Below are positions 11,591 through 23,779 of a stretch of 64,000 bases of DNA, piece after piece. Positions within the stretch are counted from its first letter, which is position 1. Each line of letters begins with the position of its first letter. This stretch comes from Pholiota molesta (taxonomy: Eukaryota > Basidiomycota > Agaricomycetes > Agaricales > Strophariaceae): the NCBI GenBank assembly GCA_014925825.1, contig JACGCK010000015.1, positions 62,001-126,000 on the forward strand. Reading direction: 5' to 3'. The notes under the pieces were generated by a model. The model worked only from the letters and a program-made list of their open reading frames with translations. It was not told where the DNA came from and did not search any database. A program made the translations under genes and the position numbers.

Positions 11591-14500
11591 ATTCTCAATG
11601 GATGGAAGCGGGCAATTGTTGAGAAATGCTTTCTCTGTATTTGATAACGTTGTTGACACAGGGACTCAAGGTAGATTCACAGAATCTTACGACCACTTTG
11701 ATCACATTCTCGGCCGCAATTATTTTCTATCTTCTAGTAAAGTACATGTGGCCATCCATATTCTCCTCCAAGCTACTCAAGGAAAAATATTCTGTCTTTA
11801 AATATATTGAGCACTACTTAATATGTCGTTATCGTTACTTACACAACCCTGCCGGCAGCTGAGGCAACGTATCATTTGTCAAGTTGGTAATGGACAAAAA
11901 TACGCTGTGAGCAGGCTGCGCGTTTTGACAAAAAGTAATGGAACAAGCTAACCTTACCCAAGAACCCAAATTCAGTAATGAGCGTAAACAAGCCAGCTTT
12001 TCCCAACTCTAGAAATCTATGATGGAAGATACTGAGCAGTGAGAATGGCCTGTGGCGCTGTGGCGCAAGCAGTGAACCTGATAACCTAAAAATAGGCGCC
12101 AAATGATGCCGAGCATACTGAGCGTCCTGAAAAGCAGATCGTGTAACTGTAAGTACTGAGTGAAACATGCCTACAGCATCGCGTCGTGCGCAATCCAAAA
12201 TCCAATTAGTGATATGGGGTCGAAGAGAGAATACTTTACCAGCCAAGTATATAAGAAATAGTCTATAAGTTTGAATTTTCCTGAAGGCCGCCTACAGCCG
12301 ATGGTCTGATAGAGAGAAAAGCGAGAGAAATAAATTCAATAGAACATGTGGAATAATGCACCACGCTCTTTAAATGCCGGACCTTGGAAGAGCTGATTAG
12401 ACATTGAGAGCGGACTCTTGTTTGGCGAGAGTCACAACCGTGAGTGGCAGTGGAGGCGCTGTGAGAGAAAACCAGATATACGATGGCTATAGAGGGGTTT
12501 GAGTATAAGTCTGTCAATATTTCCACGAGCTTATTTACTTGTCGATGCTGCTGTAAAATGATAGTGGCACTGTACCCTGAAGGACAAGTCCACTTCGAAT
12601 CGTCTTATCTTTATTCCTAGGGTCCCAATTCATCGCAGGCGGAGGTCGGACATGAACCTTTCGAACATTTGTGATTTCTTCAAGATCAATTGATCACAAG
12701 GACGGACGCACAACTTATACTTAGCTTATCAGTATTTATGGTGGCATGTGAACCTTGCTCTTAGTGACTCGAGGAATAAATCTAACTAAAAGAGTTGAAG
12801 AATCTATATGGTTAACTTTGGATCGGCTTCTTCTGCACAGCCAAGGCTTACCAGCTACCAGCTAGATGGATATGAACACCCGGATGGCACTCCATTTGTC
12901 AAAGGAAATGACTCATATTTGGCGCAAAGTTTGGGTTAATAACTCAACTGTAAACTCTAATGTATCTGGCAGACCGATATCAACTCAGAGTTTGAAGAAA
13001 GATATCGCCACTTTCGTGTAAAACGAACAAAAAGTTGATTATTCTAAGCCCTCGCACTCTCTCGCACTGGCGTATTCCTATTATGGTATCCCGCCTACCA
13101 ATTCCCGTTAAAGCATTGATGATCACCGTGGATTTTTGACTTCGTCTCCACCGGTTCAAGAGCTTCCGGCCAAAGGCTCTCCCGCGTGAGTTGAACATGT
13201 CATATGCAGCATTGTAGTGATGTAAACATCATCGCCTTTCGTTCCTAAAGCCTTTGAGAACATTTACAGACTGCTTTGATGAGCGACTATACAATTACTT
13301 TCAACTGCTAGAATAATAAGCGGGGTAGACATATAGAAATTGATTCGAAAAACTGTGCCTAAATTTTCACAATACTAGAGCTACCTCGTCCTACGTCTGT
13401 AGTAAAGAAAATTAGATTAGGCGGTGAACATTCTGTAGATTGTAACAAGGTCGTAAAAGTTAAATTTTGTATTCTTATTGAACACGGTAGTCATCTGTAG
13501 TCATCGACTTGTGGAGCAGAAGCTAGAGCGATAGTAAATAAGTGTCATAAGGAGAATCAGGAAACTCGATCAGAGTGAATATAGGTACTTATCAGACCGA
13601 CATTTCCCATGCAGCCAAAAAATAGTCGCGCTTCATTGATCAGCCTGTTTCATCTTTCTGCAAATAGATAAGTAAACTGGCGAAGAAGGGAGGTTGCACA
13701 TTTGTAGTCCTGGTTGAAAGCTATATCGATTTGTGACCACTGCCAGGAGTGATGCCACAAAAACAAGAATGTCGATTCCAGCCAAATTCCAGCCTCTCGT
13801 TGAACGTTCAGCCACTGCTATAGCTTGTTTAGTGAGTATTTCATTCCCTATCGCTACACTTAGAAGCACACGATGCTCGGCCACACCCTGACGACTTCGC
13901 GCTATGATATAATTAAGTGTACAAAGGGGTTAAACTTTAATGAGTTGAGGTGGCCACCAGTCAACAACTTCAGTCTCTGCAGCGTAAAGCCTTTCTTGGA
14001 CATTTCTTTGACCTCGCAAAATTTCCAAGCCACGGCTGAATAAACTACTGACGCGTACTTTCGACAACTAGATCTATAGAACTCACGGGCGGCCTTCTTC
14101 GCGGACCGCTACCCGCGGTTCATGACGTTTTTGCCTTGTTTACGCCACAAGTTCTTCACTTAGAATTGTCTATTGATACAATCATTGAATCAAGGACATA
14201 GACCTCAATTCCGCCATTCACGGTTGACTAATGTAGCTTCTCGATAGTATCAAATGGAGTGCACCTTTTGAATAAGAATGAGGATGCCAGATGGGTGGCT
14301 TGTGATCCGTGACAATCGTCTACGAAATGGAATATGTACTTCTTGGTCTGTTGTCGATGAGAGATTAATGAAAACGACTGCTCCGATAACCCAGCTGACG
14401 CACCGCTCCTCATCAAAGTGGTCTCTTCCCAACTTCTTCCCATATCACCACAGGATTAGTTGATCTGTTAAACCACCATTGACAGATTACGGAAACAAAT

Positions 14501-15540
14501 ATAACGAATGTCATCTGGTGAGAAAGATGTACTGAGCGATAGAGATATCGCATTGGCAGCTGGATGCATGGGGAAGATTGAGATCTGCAGGATGTCCCTG
14601 CCATTCAACAAGTGTACCAGGGAGACAAGATCGTGGGTACAAATGATACTCGTCCTTTATCAGGATGTGAAAGACGGGGCACGAGGATGGGGAGACACGA
14701 GAAGAGCGTGTGGCAAGGTGTACCTTCCCGCAGGCTCGTTATGCATGTCAACTCCGAAAACGAGTTTCCAAGCACATCATTGACAATTCTGGTGGTGAAG
14801 AATGGTGTCAGTTGGCAACAGACACCATTTCTACCAGAAAAAAGTGGATTTCTATAGGGAGGCGGTATAACCCGCCGGATTTATCCGCGGACATCGGTGG
14901 ATGTTCATCGACATTTCCTACAGCGGCTGCGAAACTACATCTTCGTACGCCAATGAAGGGATATATAAGGTGCAGACATATAACATGTACTCACACATTA
15001 GGTGGAGCAAGAGTATGGTTGTTCACCCCGAAATTATGATAAGATATGAAATCCTGGAGAAATCTGAGCGATGAAAATTTTAGGCTGCGCGTTATTCCGT
15101 ACCTTAATCTCGCTATCGATAGATTGGCCACGACTAGTGCCACAGCATCTCTGCTTTACGTTCTTCTTTCCGCCGAGCCCAACAGGCTTGAATCCTTCAA
15201 ATTTAGCCACGGCAATCTGTCAAGAGAACCAGTCTATTGACTCGATTAAGCCTTACCACCCTAAAAAATTGGCACGTACGCTGAATAAGGAGAAAGAAAG
15301 ATCTTGCACATCTGATAAGGAGTTGCATGTGATGAATGGTTCACAAATGCAGACACAATCAGTGGTAAGAAGCCGGACGTACCTTCCGTTAGGCATGACA
15401 GCCACCTGCTTCGTGTCGAACAACGCTTACACAGGTGGGTGTCCTGGAAAACGCACAGGTTATCCCTCTTGTCCAGTTCTAAATACGTAATTGACAATTA
15501 AGGCGGACGTGGCGAGGACAAAAATTTCTACTTACCTCTG
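11591..15540. other. AT-rich interval with unassigned short open frames
   Basis: At 11598 a start codon opens a short frame. An overlapping frame at 11626-11862 carries a hydrophobic stretch (LITFSAAIIFYLLV) like the membrane anchor of an N-terminus, but it ends at a stop with no clear downstream exon. Minus-strand frames of 80-125 codons at 11872-12526 and about 14228-14604 have no recognisable domain. Old, degraded genes or transposons are plausible. Nothing here can be named. Confidence 0.35.
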
Positions 15541-15589
15541 GCTGAACGACCGGTTATGACTAGGCGAGCTGATAGTTTCCACCAGTCAT

Positions 15590-16600
15590 CGTCAACAGCG
15601 AAGGGGCTTTGCGTCGGCATCTGTCCTCCCAACGAGATTGTACAGAAGGAAGCCACATCGTTGGTCTAGATCGAAATTGAGTTCGTTGAAGTGTATATCG
15701 CACAAGAAGTGGGTAGTTATTGCTCACCCCATTGACACCTGCCAAAAAAATTAATAGTGTCAGAAATATGAGACCGCCAAGAGCTAAAATACCGATTTTG
15801 CCGTCCTTTGCTGGATAAAATTGCGTAACTTCCATAGACAGCTACTGCTACTTACAAGACCTGGGTCGAGAGTCTCAAGTCATGATACATCTGATCAAAG
15901 GAGACTTTGAGCGCCACGTTCATCAGATGTCGACGTTCCGCAGGTTTGAACCGCTCAGTTGGGTATGCTGAGAACTGTATAGACATTGGAAGAATGTCGT
16001 GAATATTCAGAGACGTTAGATGTCTAGATTGATGAATCCGTACCAGCTTCAGGTACAAATCTTGCGTTTTTTTTGTATGAATTTGGCGCCGGAGAGATAC
16101 GGCGATGTCAGCTGGGGACAGAAGGTAGACGCGAGATAGCATGTCCGCTATAGAGAAGTGCACAGAATACTTAGAGGATGCGAAAATGGGCCATTGGTTC
16201 TATTCAAACCCAGCAGCCAGGCACGATGAGGTTGCTCACGAAAGAGACGGACGTGAAAAGACGAGGGTGGGCCATGCAGAACCTCTCAAAAGTCGAGCAA
16301 ATATGACAGGAGAATCTCCCAATTCTCCACGCTGAGTTTTGATACCAGAAGTGGATGCACAGTTTCGTTGAATAGAACATGTAGGAAAGTGGCAAAAAAG
16401 AAAGTTCAACCGTGACGTTCAACATGGAACGAGTTCGGTGCCGAGATGCCGAATCCTCTTCGGGTGAACCCGTAAGCGCCGATTCGAATGCGCCTTCCTG
16501 AAGGTTCGATGTCATTATTTTCTGAGTGTGCCTTATGATTTTTCCCCCAATGTCCGGACTGCCTAGGCATATAAACCATCTTGAGCAACGTTAAGGTCTA
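15590..16600 (-). other. exon-like chain on the minus strand, possible unknown gene or relic
   Basis: Several minus-strand segments look like exons joined by consensus splice sites. One is a start at about 16579 (MVYMPRQSGHWG), with a donor near 16402. An open segment at about 15852-16163 contains SPADIAVSLRRQIHTKK and ends at a GTAAGT donor at about 15854. A further segment, ending near 15583 in one reading, follows an acceptor at about 15665. More than one frame stays open across the last introns, so no single model is secure. No domain is recognised. It lies head-to-head with DUS1, whose start codon is at 16608. Confidence 0.25.
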
Positions 16601-16607
16601 CAAAGCT

Positions 16608-18021
16608 ATGCCTGCCAGCCTGAACTCGAATCCTAAGATTCATCTGGGACGGATTGCTGCGCCAATGGTGAACCAATCAGATCTTCCTTTCAGGCTCCTT
16701 GTGCGTAAATATGGCGCTACGATGGCATATACCCAGATGTACGTCCCAGATAAGCTACTGAACGACCAGGAATATTTAGAGTATCACATTCGCGATCTTA
16801 CTGCGGCGGGTCAGGACGAATTCCACGGGCCAGTAGTCGCACAGCTATGCGGGAACGATCCAGAGTTAGTTGTTCAAGCTGGACGCAGAATACAAAGCCA
16901 TTGTGATGCTATTGGTGAGGTGTTCTTCCTGAAAATTTTATACAGTTCTCATGGAAGAACAGACATCAACCTTGGCTGTCCCCAAGAGGCTGCGCGTGAT
17001 GGCCATTTCGGCGCATATCTCCTAGGACAAAAGGATTGGGATCTTGTTGAAAAGATCGGTATATGCAATCATAACTTGTCTCAACACACGTCTCACATTC
17101 TGTTGACCCTCAGTTTCTGCCATGTCGCATTCTTTCACCGTGCCAGTTTCCGCGAAAATGAGACTTTGTCAACCTGCTCCAAAGACTCTTGACCTAGCTG
17201 AGCGTTTAGAAGCAGCCGGAGCCTCCTGGATCACCTTGCACGCTCGTACCGTTTCCGCTCGTAGACGGCGGCAAGGAGCGGCCGACCTGTGCGAAGTCAA
17301 ACGCCTCAAAGACCACCTCCAGATCCCCGTCGTCAGTAACGGAAACGTCCGCACGCACGCCGACTTGCGGGCTAATTTGGAATATACTGGCGCTGATGGC
17401 CTCATGGTCGGCGAAACCCTCTTGGGCGATCCATGGTAGGTGGGGTTATTTCTATCTATTGGTGTCTGTTCTATACACTATATACGCCAGCTGACGATGC
17501 CCTCCTTGTGTTTAGCCTTTTTGTGGGATCTGATCCCCTTATAGATCCAGTTGACATCTCCTTGGAATATCTGGCCATATGCAAGGAGTACCCTGGGACG
17601 CATTTGGCAGTTATACAAACGCACATACGACACTTCATTGAATTTCAATGGTATGCTGCACCCTTTTTAGAACCACCGCTACTCTCGAATGCTAATAATT
17701 TTGAATTATAACACACGTTGATCCCTTATCTGACTTCTGTATGAAATTACAATCTCGCACAGTGCTCGGAGACCGTGGTTCTCGAAATTCCGAGCCGCGC
17801 TGGGTGCGACGAAGTCTCTGGAGAAGATCGAACATCTATTGAACTACAAAGTTGAGAAATGGCGTGGACGGCCTCCGAGATCTGCGCATCAATCCAACGA
17901 CGACCCTCAGCATCCTCGCGAACGCACCGAAGAAAGCCAAACTGCCGACGACACGGCCACGGAAGCCTCGTCAGGCCCAGAAGATGTACACGCAGAACCC
18001 GGCTTGGACCTGCTTTTTTGA
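16608..18021 (+). CDS. DUS1: tRNA-dihydrouridine(16/17) synthase
   Basis: Five exons (16608-16914, 16963-17058, 17114-17435, 17516-17650, 17763-18021) give 372 residues. The enzyme reduces uridines 16 and 17 in the D-loop of tRNAs using FMN and NAD(P)H. RIAAPMVNQSDLPFR near the N-terminus is the flavin-binding start of the TIM barrel. The catalytic Cys lies in DINLGCPQEAARDG (about residue 108). AKMRL and LHARTVSARRR follow, the latter standing where the family usually has the His-x-Arg phosphate contact. PVVSNGNVRTHADL and GADGLMVGETLLGDPW close the barrel. The C-terminus matches the helical tRNA-binding extension (WFSKFRAALGATKSLE), followed by an acidic tail. Length and motif order are normal. 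The start was taken at the ATG of MPASLNSN because the frame upstream has no other ATG. Confidence 0.95.
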
Positions 18022-18615
18022 ATCGCACCTGAATCGCACCTTCTATAACGGTCGTTCCTCCACCACGAATGATCACATCGATAGCGGGTGCGGCTTCTTG
18101 ATATCAACAGCCCTACCTATTATCGAAGCCCTCGTCGTTCTCATAAACGCTTATGGGTGGTATTCTTCCCATGGAAGGCGTTCTCGTGGGCGGCGATGTT
18201 CTGGAATGCGCAATTAAGGTGCATGTGCGTGTCAAGGAAAGGACGGCGCGATGCGGGGGTGGATAGCGAAACCTAGTTTTTTAGACCCTTCTATCACAGG
18301 CAGAGCAAGGCCTTGATGAACAAAATTGGCAAGAGATCACAAAGTTAACTAAATACAGCGTGTATGTATATTCTTATAGCAATGGCAACATGTTTCTAGT
18401 CTACATACATGATTACTTTTGACATGTGAGGCACAAAGAGCAGAATTAGAACCAATTTAGATACTAAATAAATGACGAGCAGGCCCGAAACAGGACAGCA
18501 GAGGGTAAAAAGGTCACTACAACCATTTTGGCAGGGTGTACTTGTTACATCATCAATACCTCCACGCGTTTTAATTTTCCAGCCTGACCACGCTAGACGC
18601 AAATGAACACGTCAA
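18022..18615. other. convergent intergenic spacer
   Basis: About 590 bp lie between the DUS1 stop and the F-box gene stop on the opposite strand. It holds only short open frames and AT-rich sequence suited to 3' ends. No gene is seen. Confidence 0.6.
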
Positions 18616-21157
18616 TTAAACTTTCTTTCCCCAAACCTTAACAGCACCAAAACACACCTTGAGAAGCAGCAACCGACAGTCATCCATCATCACATCCGTA
18701 ACCTCGAACGCCTCCCGACTCACGATCTCCATGTACGGTAGCGAGCTCACAATGTCTTTCGTGAACACGCCCTTCACAGCCGTCGTCGACGCCTCCGTCA
18801 CCAGACGCGGTTGGCGCCAGTGCCGCGTCCCGGGGTGCGTATGTGAATCGACGAGCGCACCCCCGTCTTCCGTGAACGAGTAGGGGTTGAAGTCCCGCAC
18901 GCGCAGGTAACGCTTCTGCTGATAAGGGCCGTTATTATCGTTCCCTCCATCTCCATCCCCGTCTGGTTCTCCAGACGGTTCTTCACCCTGCATGTCCTCT
19001 CCGTTGTTATTGGATATTTGAGTTTGTGTAGACGTAGATTGTGACATAGACTGGCTTGATGTGGAAGGCCCTGCCGAACTCGACGAAGCTCCCGCATTTC
19101 CGTTATTTCCGTTTGTTTGCATCGGTGATGTAAAACTAGCGGAAATATTTCCAGCAGAAAAGCTCGCTGCACTCGTAGCAGGGACGTTCAAATCATTCGC
19201 TGTACCTGACGGAGGTGCAGGGGGATGCGTGTTGACTATAGCCGGTAGATTCGATCGATTGTGATAAGGATTCACGCTTTCCACCGTGCGCAGGCCATAG
19301 ATAGCATGCTGCCAGTCGGTGCTCAAACACTCTTCGAACCACCGTGTACTCTGCGGACCCCAGACCTCCCAGGGAATCTCTGTACTCGGAGGGATAGATT
19401 TTAGCGACGAAGTCGCAAGGTGTGCACGACGTGAAGATCGAGGAACCGGCTTGGGTTCAGTGTATTTTGGGAGATGGACGCGGGGCGCTTGCCGGGATCC
19501 GAGCGCGGGTCGATAGTCATCGAAAGTGGGGAAAAGGGGGTATGGAGGTGAACGACGGATGTCTTCATCATCAGACAACTGCGGCGGGATAAATGGAGCC
19601 GAGTCATCCAGCTCGGGGAATAATTGGGAAGGCGGGCCGTGAATAGGAATGTCTACAGATATTGGACTTGACGAAGAGCTACCGGCCATTGGAGTAGAAT
19701 CAACGTTGGCCGGGATGTCCATGTTAGGAGACCGCCCGTGGGATCGTTTTGACGATGCTGATCTGGCAGCAATCATCGCTTGAGTTTGGGCAATCCACTC
19801 CGTTGGTGGATTCAGCAAGGTTTGAAGGTTCAAAAAGAACACAAAGGAATGCACAGATGCATTTTCTTCGCTGGCCGGATTGAAAATGTACAGACAGCAG
19901 GCATGTATGCGTTCTTCTGGACGCGGATAGTAGAGTTGTCGTTTGTTGCCGAGTTCTGGGCCTGACTCTCGCGGGCGAGGTACATATCCTGGCGCTGGGT
20001 TACTGCTCATGGAGATATACCAGTACATGTATCCGGGCGATAGCGGAGGAAATGAGTACATCACGCGCAAAACCGGCTTTGTTTGACCTTTTTGCGGGTC
20101 CTCGAATGTGTAAACTTCAAATCGGCCAGCAGGTCGTACAAGCAGAAACGTATCATGCGTCAGAAAAGTGAAGTCGTCGATACCAGACTGTCGAGTCATG
20201 GCACACTAATCATGACGTATAAGTCCGGAATTGATAAAGACGATATTGAGGATACGCACCGAGAATTGAGGGTTAGTTTCCCAGTTCCAAATCTCTAAAT
20301 GTGCAGCAGTGCCTTCTTGGATCTCTTTTATAAGTAGAGCAACCAGATTGCCTGCCACTTGAACGCGGACAGCGGCAACTAAATCCGATGACTGTACGGG
20401 TGTTGGAGGTTTCAGCCAGCAAGGCAATATTGGTATCTGTGCTTTATGATGTGGCTGATTCGACTGGATTGACCGTAGGTGCAACTCGTAGACATGTTTT
20501 GACCTGGTTATACTGGGCTAAGAGCAGATAGGGGACGAATTAAGAATGAAAACTTACTCGGGAGGGGCCAATGCCACTAGTACGAGCAAGTCCTGCGATG
20601 GATCCATGGTGAAATCAATAATGTTGACATCTCCCATAGTATGTGTCCAAGTTTTCAACTCCTTTTGAGGTTCTCCCAAAAGAGTGGCGTCTGAGGAAGG
20701 GAGCTCGAGAAATGATATCGATGCCGTCACTCTGCTATCGTCCTCTCTTCCGTTTCCATACAAGCCACCTACGAACTCATATACAGAGCCAGTCGGAGGA
20801 AGAGATAGGGTGTGTCGTTTCGTCCAATTCATATATTTCCAATTATTTTCTCGTTCGCGCAGAAGGTTCAGCCTTGATGCGAAAGGGAGTGACGCGGATT
20901 GCGGAAGGAGGGACACCATACGGGCTCTCTCGAGTTCAACGATGTATTGCAATCGTGATGAGTGTTTCACTACTTTTCGAAGATGCTTTGAAACCTATTC
21001 ATTCGCTCTGAATATATGCGGTGTGACTAGAAACTCGACGTTGACGTACCGTGGAACATGCGAGCAGATCATGCATCTCCAGATTCTCCAAAACCTGGCA
21101 TATGACTTCGACGGGGAGCGCCTCAAATGTATTAGAAAAGGCGAATGAGCGAGGCAT
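18616..21157 (-). CDS. F-box domain protein (agaricomycete type)
   Basis: Four exons (21157-21050, 20994-20558, 20512-20260, 20205-18616) give 795 residues. The N-terminus FEALPVEVICQVLENLEMHD followed by LLACSTVSKHLRKVVKHS is an F-box, the Skp1-binding part of an SCF ubiquitin ligase. After it come regions typical of the large mushroom F-box family, such as MGDVNIIDFTMDPSQDLLVL and, across the last intron, a GIDDFTFLTHD motif, suggesting a beta-propeller-like substrate domain. The middle, about residues 430-680, is low-complexity and rich in Ser, Gln and Asn, probably disordered. The C-terminus LLLLKVCFGAVKVWGKKV ends the family fold. The substrate is unknown. It shares a 331-bp promoter with the RUD3-like golgin. 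Confidence 0.85.
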
Positions 21158-21488
21158 GTTTATGTCAGTGAAGTCCTTCGCGAAAGCTGACAACTTGAGA
21201 TGAACCCAGAATAAGTGATGGTCAACGAAGGCCGCATACCTGATAGATACCGCAAGATTCAAAATCCAACCCTCCGATATGTGTTTCCGGCAGTAAATAA
21301 TAGGAAAGAACTAGAAAGTCATAAACGGGGTTGGTGGTTGTGGAAGAAGTCGAGAACGAGTTCACGGGGAGATGATCTAGCCCATAGCACACCCACGTGA
21401 CTTTCGGCCACATTATTAGATCCACTTGACGCTACATTGGACAGCCACGTTTGTATCGCTTTTGTTCTATTCAACGCCTTTTGGCGGC
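21158..21488. promoter_or_regulatory. divergent promoter between F-box gene and golgin gene
   Basis: Head-to-head start codons at 21157 (minus) and 21489 (plus) leave 331 bp for both promoters. No TATA box or named operator stands out. Confidence 0.4.
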
Positions 21489-23299
21489 ATGGCCAGCTCA
21501 CATAGGTCATCAGGCTCGATCTCGTCGTCTTCTGGGGTCAAGGAATCGAGGGCATCAATTGACAGCGAACGAGGCAGTGACGTTGGATCACCGCACATAC
21601 TTCAAAACGGTGTCCATGGACATGTTACATCTAATGGCGTCGGGCACGAAGACGACACAGATGACCCTGTAGTGAGACTGCAAAGGGAGCTGGATCGCAC
21701 AAATGAGGAGAAGGAGAAACTGGCAACGCAATACCGGAACCTCCTAGGAAAGCTTACTCAGATGCGCACTTCCCTGGGGAACAAGTTGCAACAGGATGCT
21801 GTATGCAAAATATATTCATTCTTGATCTATGGGGAATTAATGTCAGATTCTATAGGAAGAGCTCGACCGGCGGGAACAGCTCGTACAACAACTGACTGCG
21901 GAAAAGGAGGATCTAACCGCTACGGTCGAGACGCTGAAGTCAGAGCTAATAGCTTCACATGAAGAGGCCGAACGCGCTTCAAGCAAGCTGGATGCCATGC
22001 GCTCACGCGTGCTCCAGGAAAATGCGCAAGAGAATCTGCAAAGGGAACGGGAACTGCGCGAAACCCAGCTGGAACTCGAGCGATGTAGAATGGAACGCGA
22101 CGAATGGGAACGCTCGGCTCAGCAAGAACAGGTCGCTTCCGAAGATTTGCGAACGGACGTGGAGGCTCTTAGACGAGATTTGGAACTGGAGACTGCTGCA
22201 CGGGCAAGGGAGGCCGCAGAATTGGAACGAGAGAAAGAGAAGTCCGAGAATCTGCAATCGGTCCTGCAGGACTTTCAGGCTGGTGAGCACCGCTCTCTTG
22301 ATCGAATGTTATCTGTTTCTCAAGACCCTTACAGCGAAGGACCATGAGCTACGGCAAGCGGTAAAAGATTATGAATCTCAGCTGCTACAAGCCACACAAT
22401 CCCTTGCCGAGTACAAGCATCGCGCTCTGACGGCGGAGGTAAATATAGCCTGCTTTTTTGTGTGTCTAAGGCTAATATAAATCTAGCTCAAACTCGAAGA
22501 ATCACATACGAATATCACGCGTACGCAGGAGCTCGAGAAAGATATCAAGGACAAAAAGCTGCTTATAGACAAGCTACGACACGAAGGTATTACTCCTGTC
22601 ACTATCGTTGACACATTCACAATTCTAACAGCCCCAATCCAGCCGTAATCATGAATGAGCACTTGATGGAAGCCCTCCGCCGTCTTCGGCGAAACTCAAC
22701 CGAAACCAACGTTGACAGACGGCTCGTCACCAACGTCCTGCTCGCTTTCCTGTCGACCCCGCGCGCGGACAGCAAGCGCTTCGAGATGCTCACTCTCCTC
22801 GCTTCCATTCTGTCATGGAGCGATCAAGAACGAGAAAAAGCAGGTCTGCAGCGCGTCAACCCATCTGAGCCTGCTCACGGAGGCACTTTCTGGGGTCGTT
22901 CGATTAGCACTTCTGGTGCAAGACACGCAGAAGTAGAGAAATCGGACGAAACAGAGGTGAGATTTCTGATCATCAAGTCTTGTGTTCTTGCTGACTTACC
23001 ATGCTCCTCTTTCTAAAAACGAAAATCATTCTACGTAGTCCTTTTCCCGTCTCTGGGTCGAATTCCTCCTGACAGAAGCTGCCGGCGGTGAAACGCCTTC
23101 GCAACCCAGCGCACCACCTCGGAGCAGTATATCCTCAATACCCACCAGTCCGATGAGCGGCAATTTTGCTCCACCCCAACTCGGCACCCGGAGGCTATCT
23201 TCCCTCAGCTCAGCCGCAACAGCGAGCTCGCCAAACCTCTTGGGACCGCCTCCCTCGCGGAAAGGAAAAGAGAAGGAACGGGTGGTTTCGGAATCATGA
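21489..23299 (+). CDS. RUD3: RUD3-like golgin with GRAB domain
   Basis: Six exons (21489-21800, 21856-22282, 22335-22438, 22487-22586, 22643-22956, 23039-23299) give 505 residues. Residues about 60-315 are a long coiled coil rich in Glu, Arg, Lys and Leu (for example LERCRMERDEWERSAQQEQV). It is followed at about 335-385 by RRLVTNVLLAFLSTPRADSK and then RFEMLTLLASILSWSD, the GRIP-related Arf-binding (GRAB) domain of yeast Rud3 and animal GMAP-210. Such proteins sit on cis-Golgi membranes through Arf1-GTP and tether vesicles. The Ser/Pro-rich N- and C-terminal ends are low complexity. The intron before exon 5 must use the second AG (22641-22642), since the first would bring a stop. Assignment rests on the GRAB domain plus architecture; the coiled coil alone would not decide it. 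Confidence 0.88.
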
Positions 23300-23779
23300 T
23301 ATACACTCACTTGCATGCATTTTCCAGTGGAAATGTGTACACTTGTCTGGGACGTTCGTGTTATTTTTCTTTCGTTGCATTTATTTCCTTGGCTGTTGCT
23401 CGACAGCCTATATTCCGAGCACTCGAGTTATTCCTTTCGCAGTTCTTTTCAGATTTCTCTACGTGTACAATGTAATATACCAATCACCTAGTCCTGTTTT
23501 CCGTGTGCTAGATCAAAAGTAGCGGCTTGACGGCATCCTCAAATCACCTTGAACGGGGTCAGTCGATTGCGAATCAGCTCCATCGAACCTATTCGAGCAT
23601 TCGAGTTGCAAGAATCAAATATATAACAGAAGAGAAAATAAATATCATAGATGCATAGAGTGAAACTTTCAAGGATTACAGACGAAGGTTAGATAAAATC
23701 AAAGACAAGGATTGAGAAAGTAAGAATTTTTCGTCCAAGAATAAAATCTTGATAAAATCCGTGAATACTGATATTAAAA
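23300..23779. other. convergent intergenic spacer
   Basis: About 480 bp separate the stop codons of the golgin and the ABC transporter. The sequence is AT-rich with several GATAAAATC-like repeats at about 23690-23765. No gene is seen. Confidence 0.6.
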
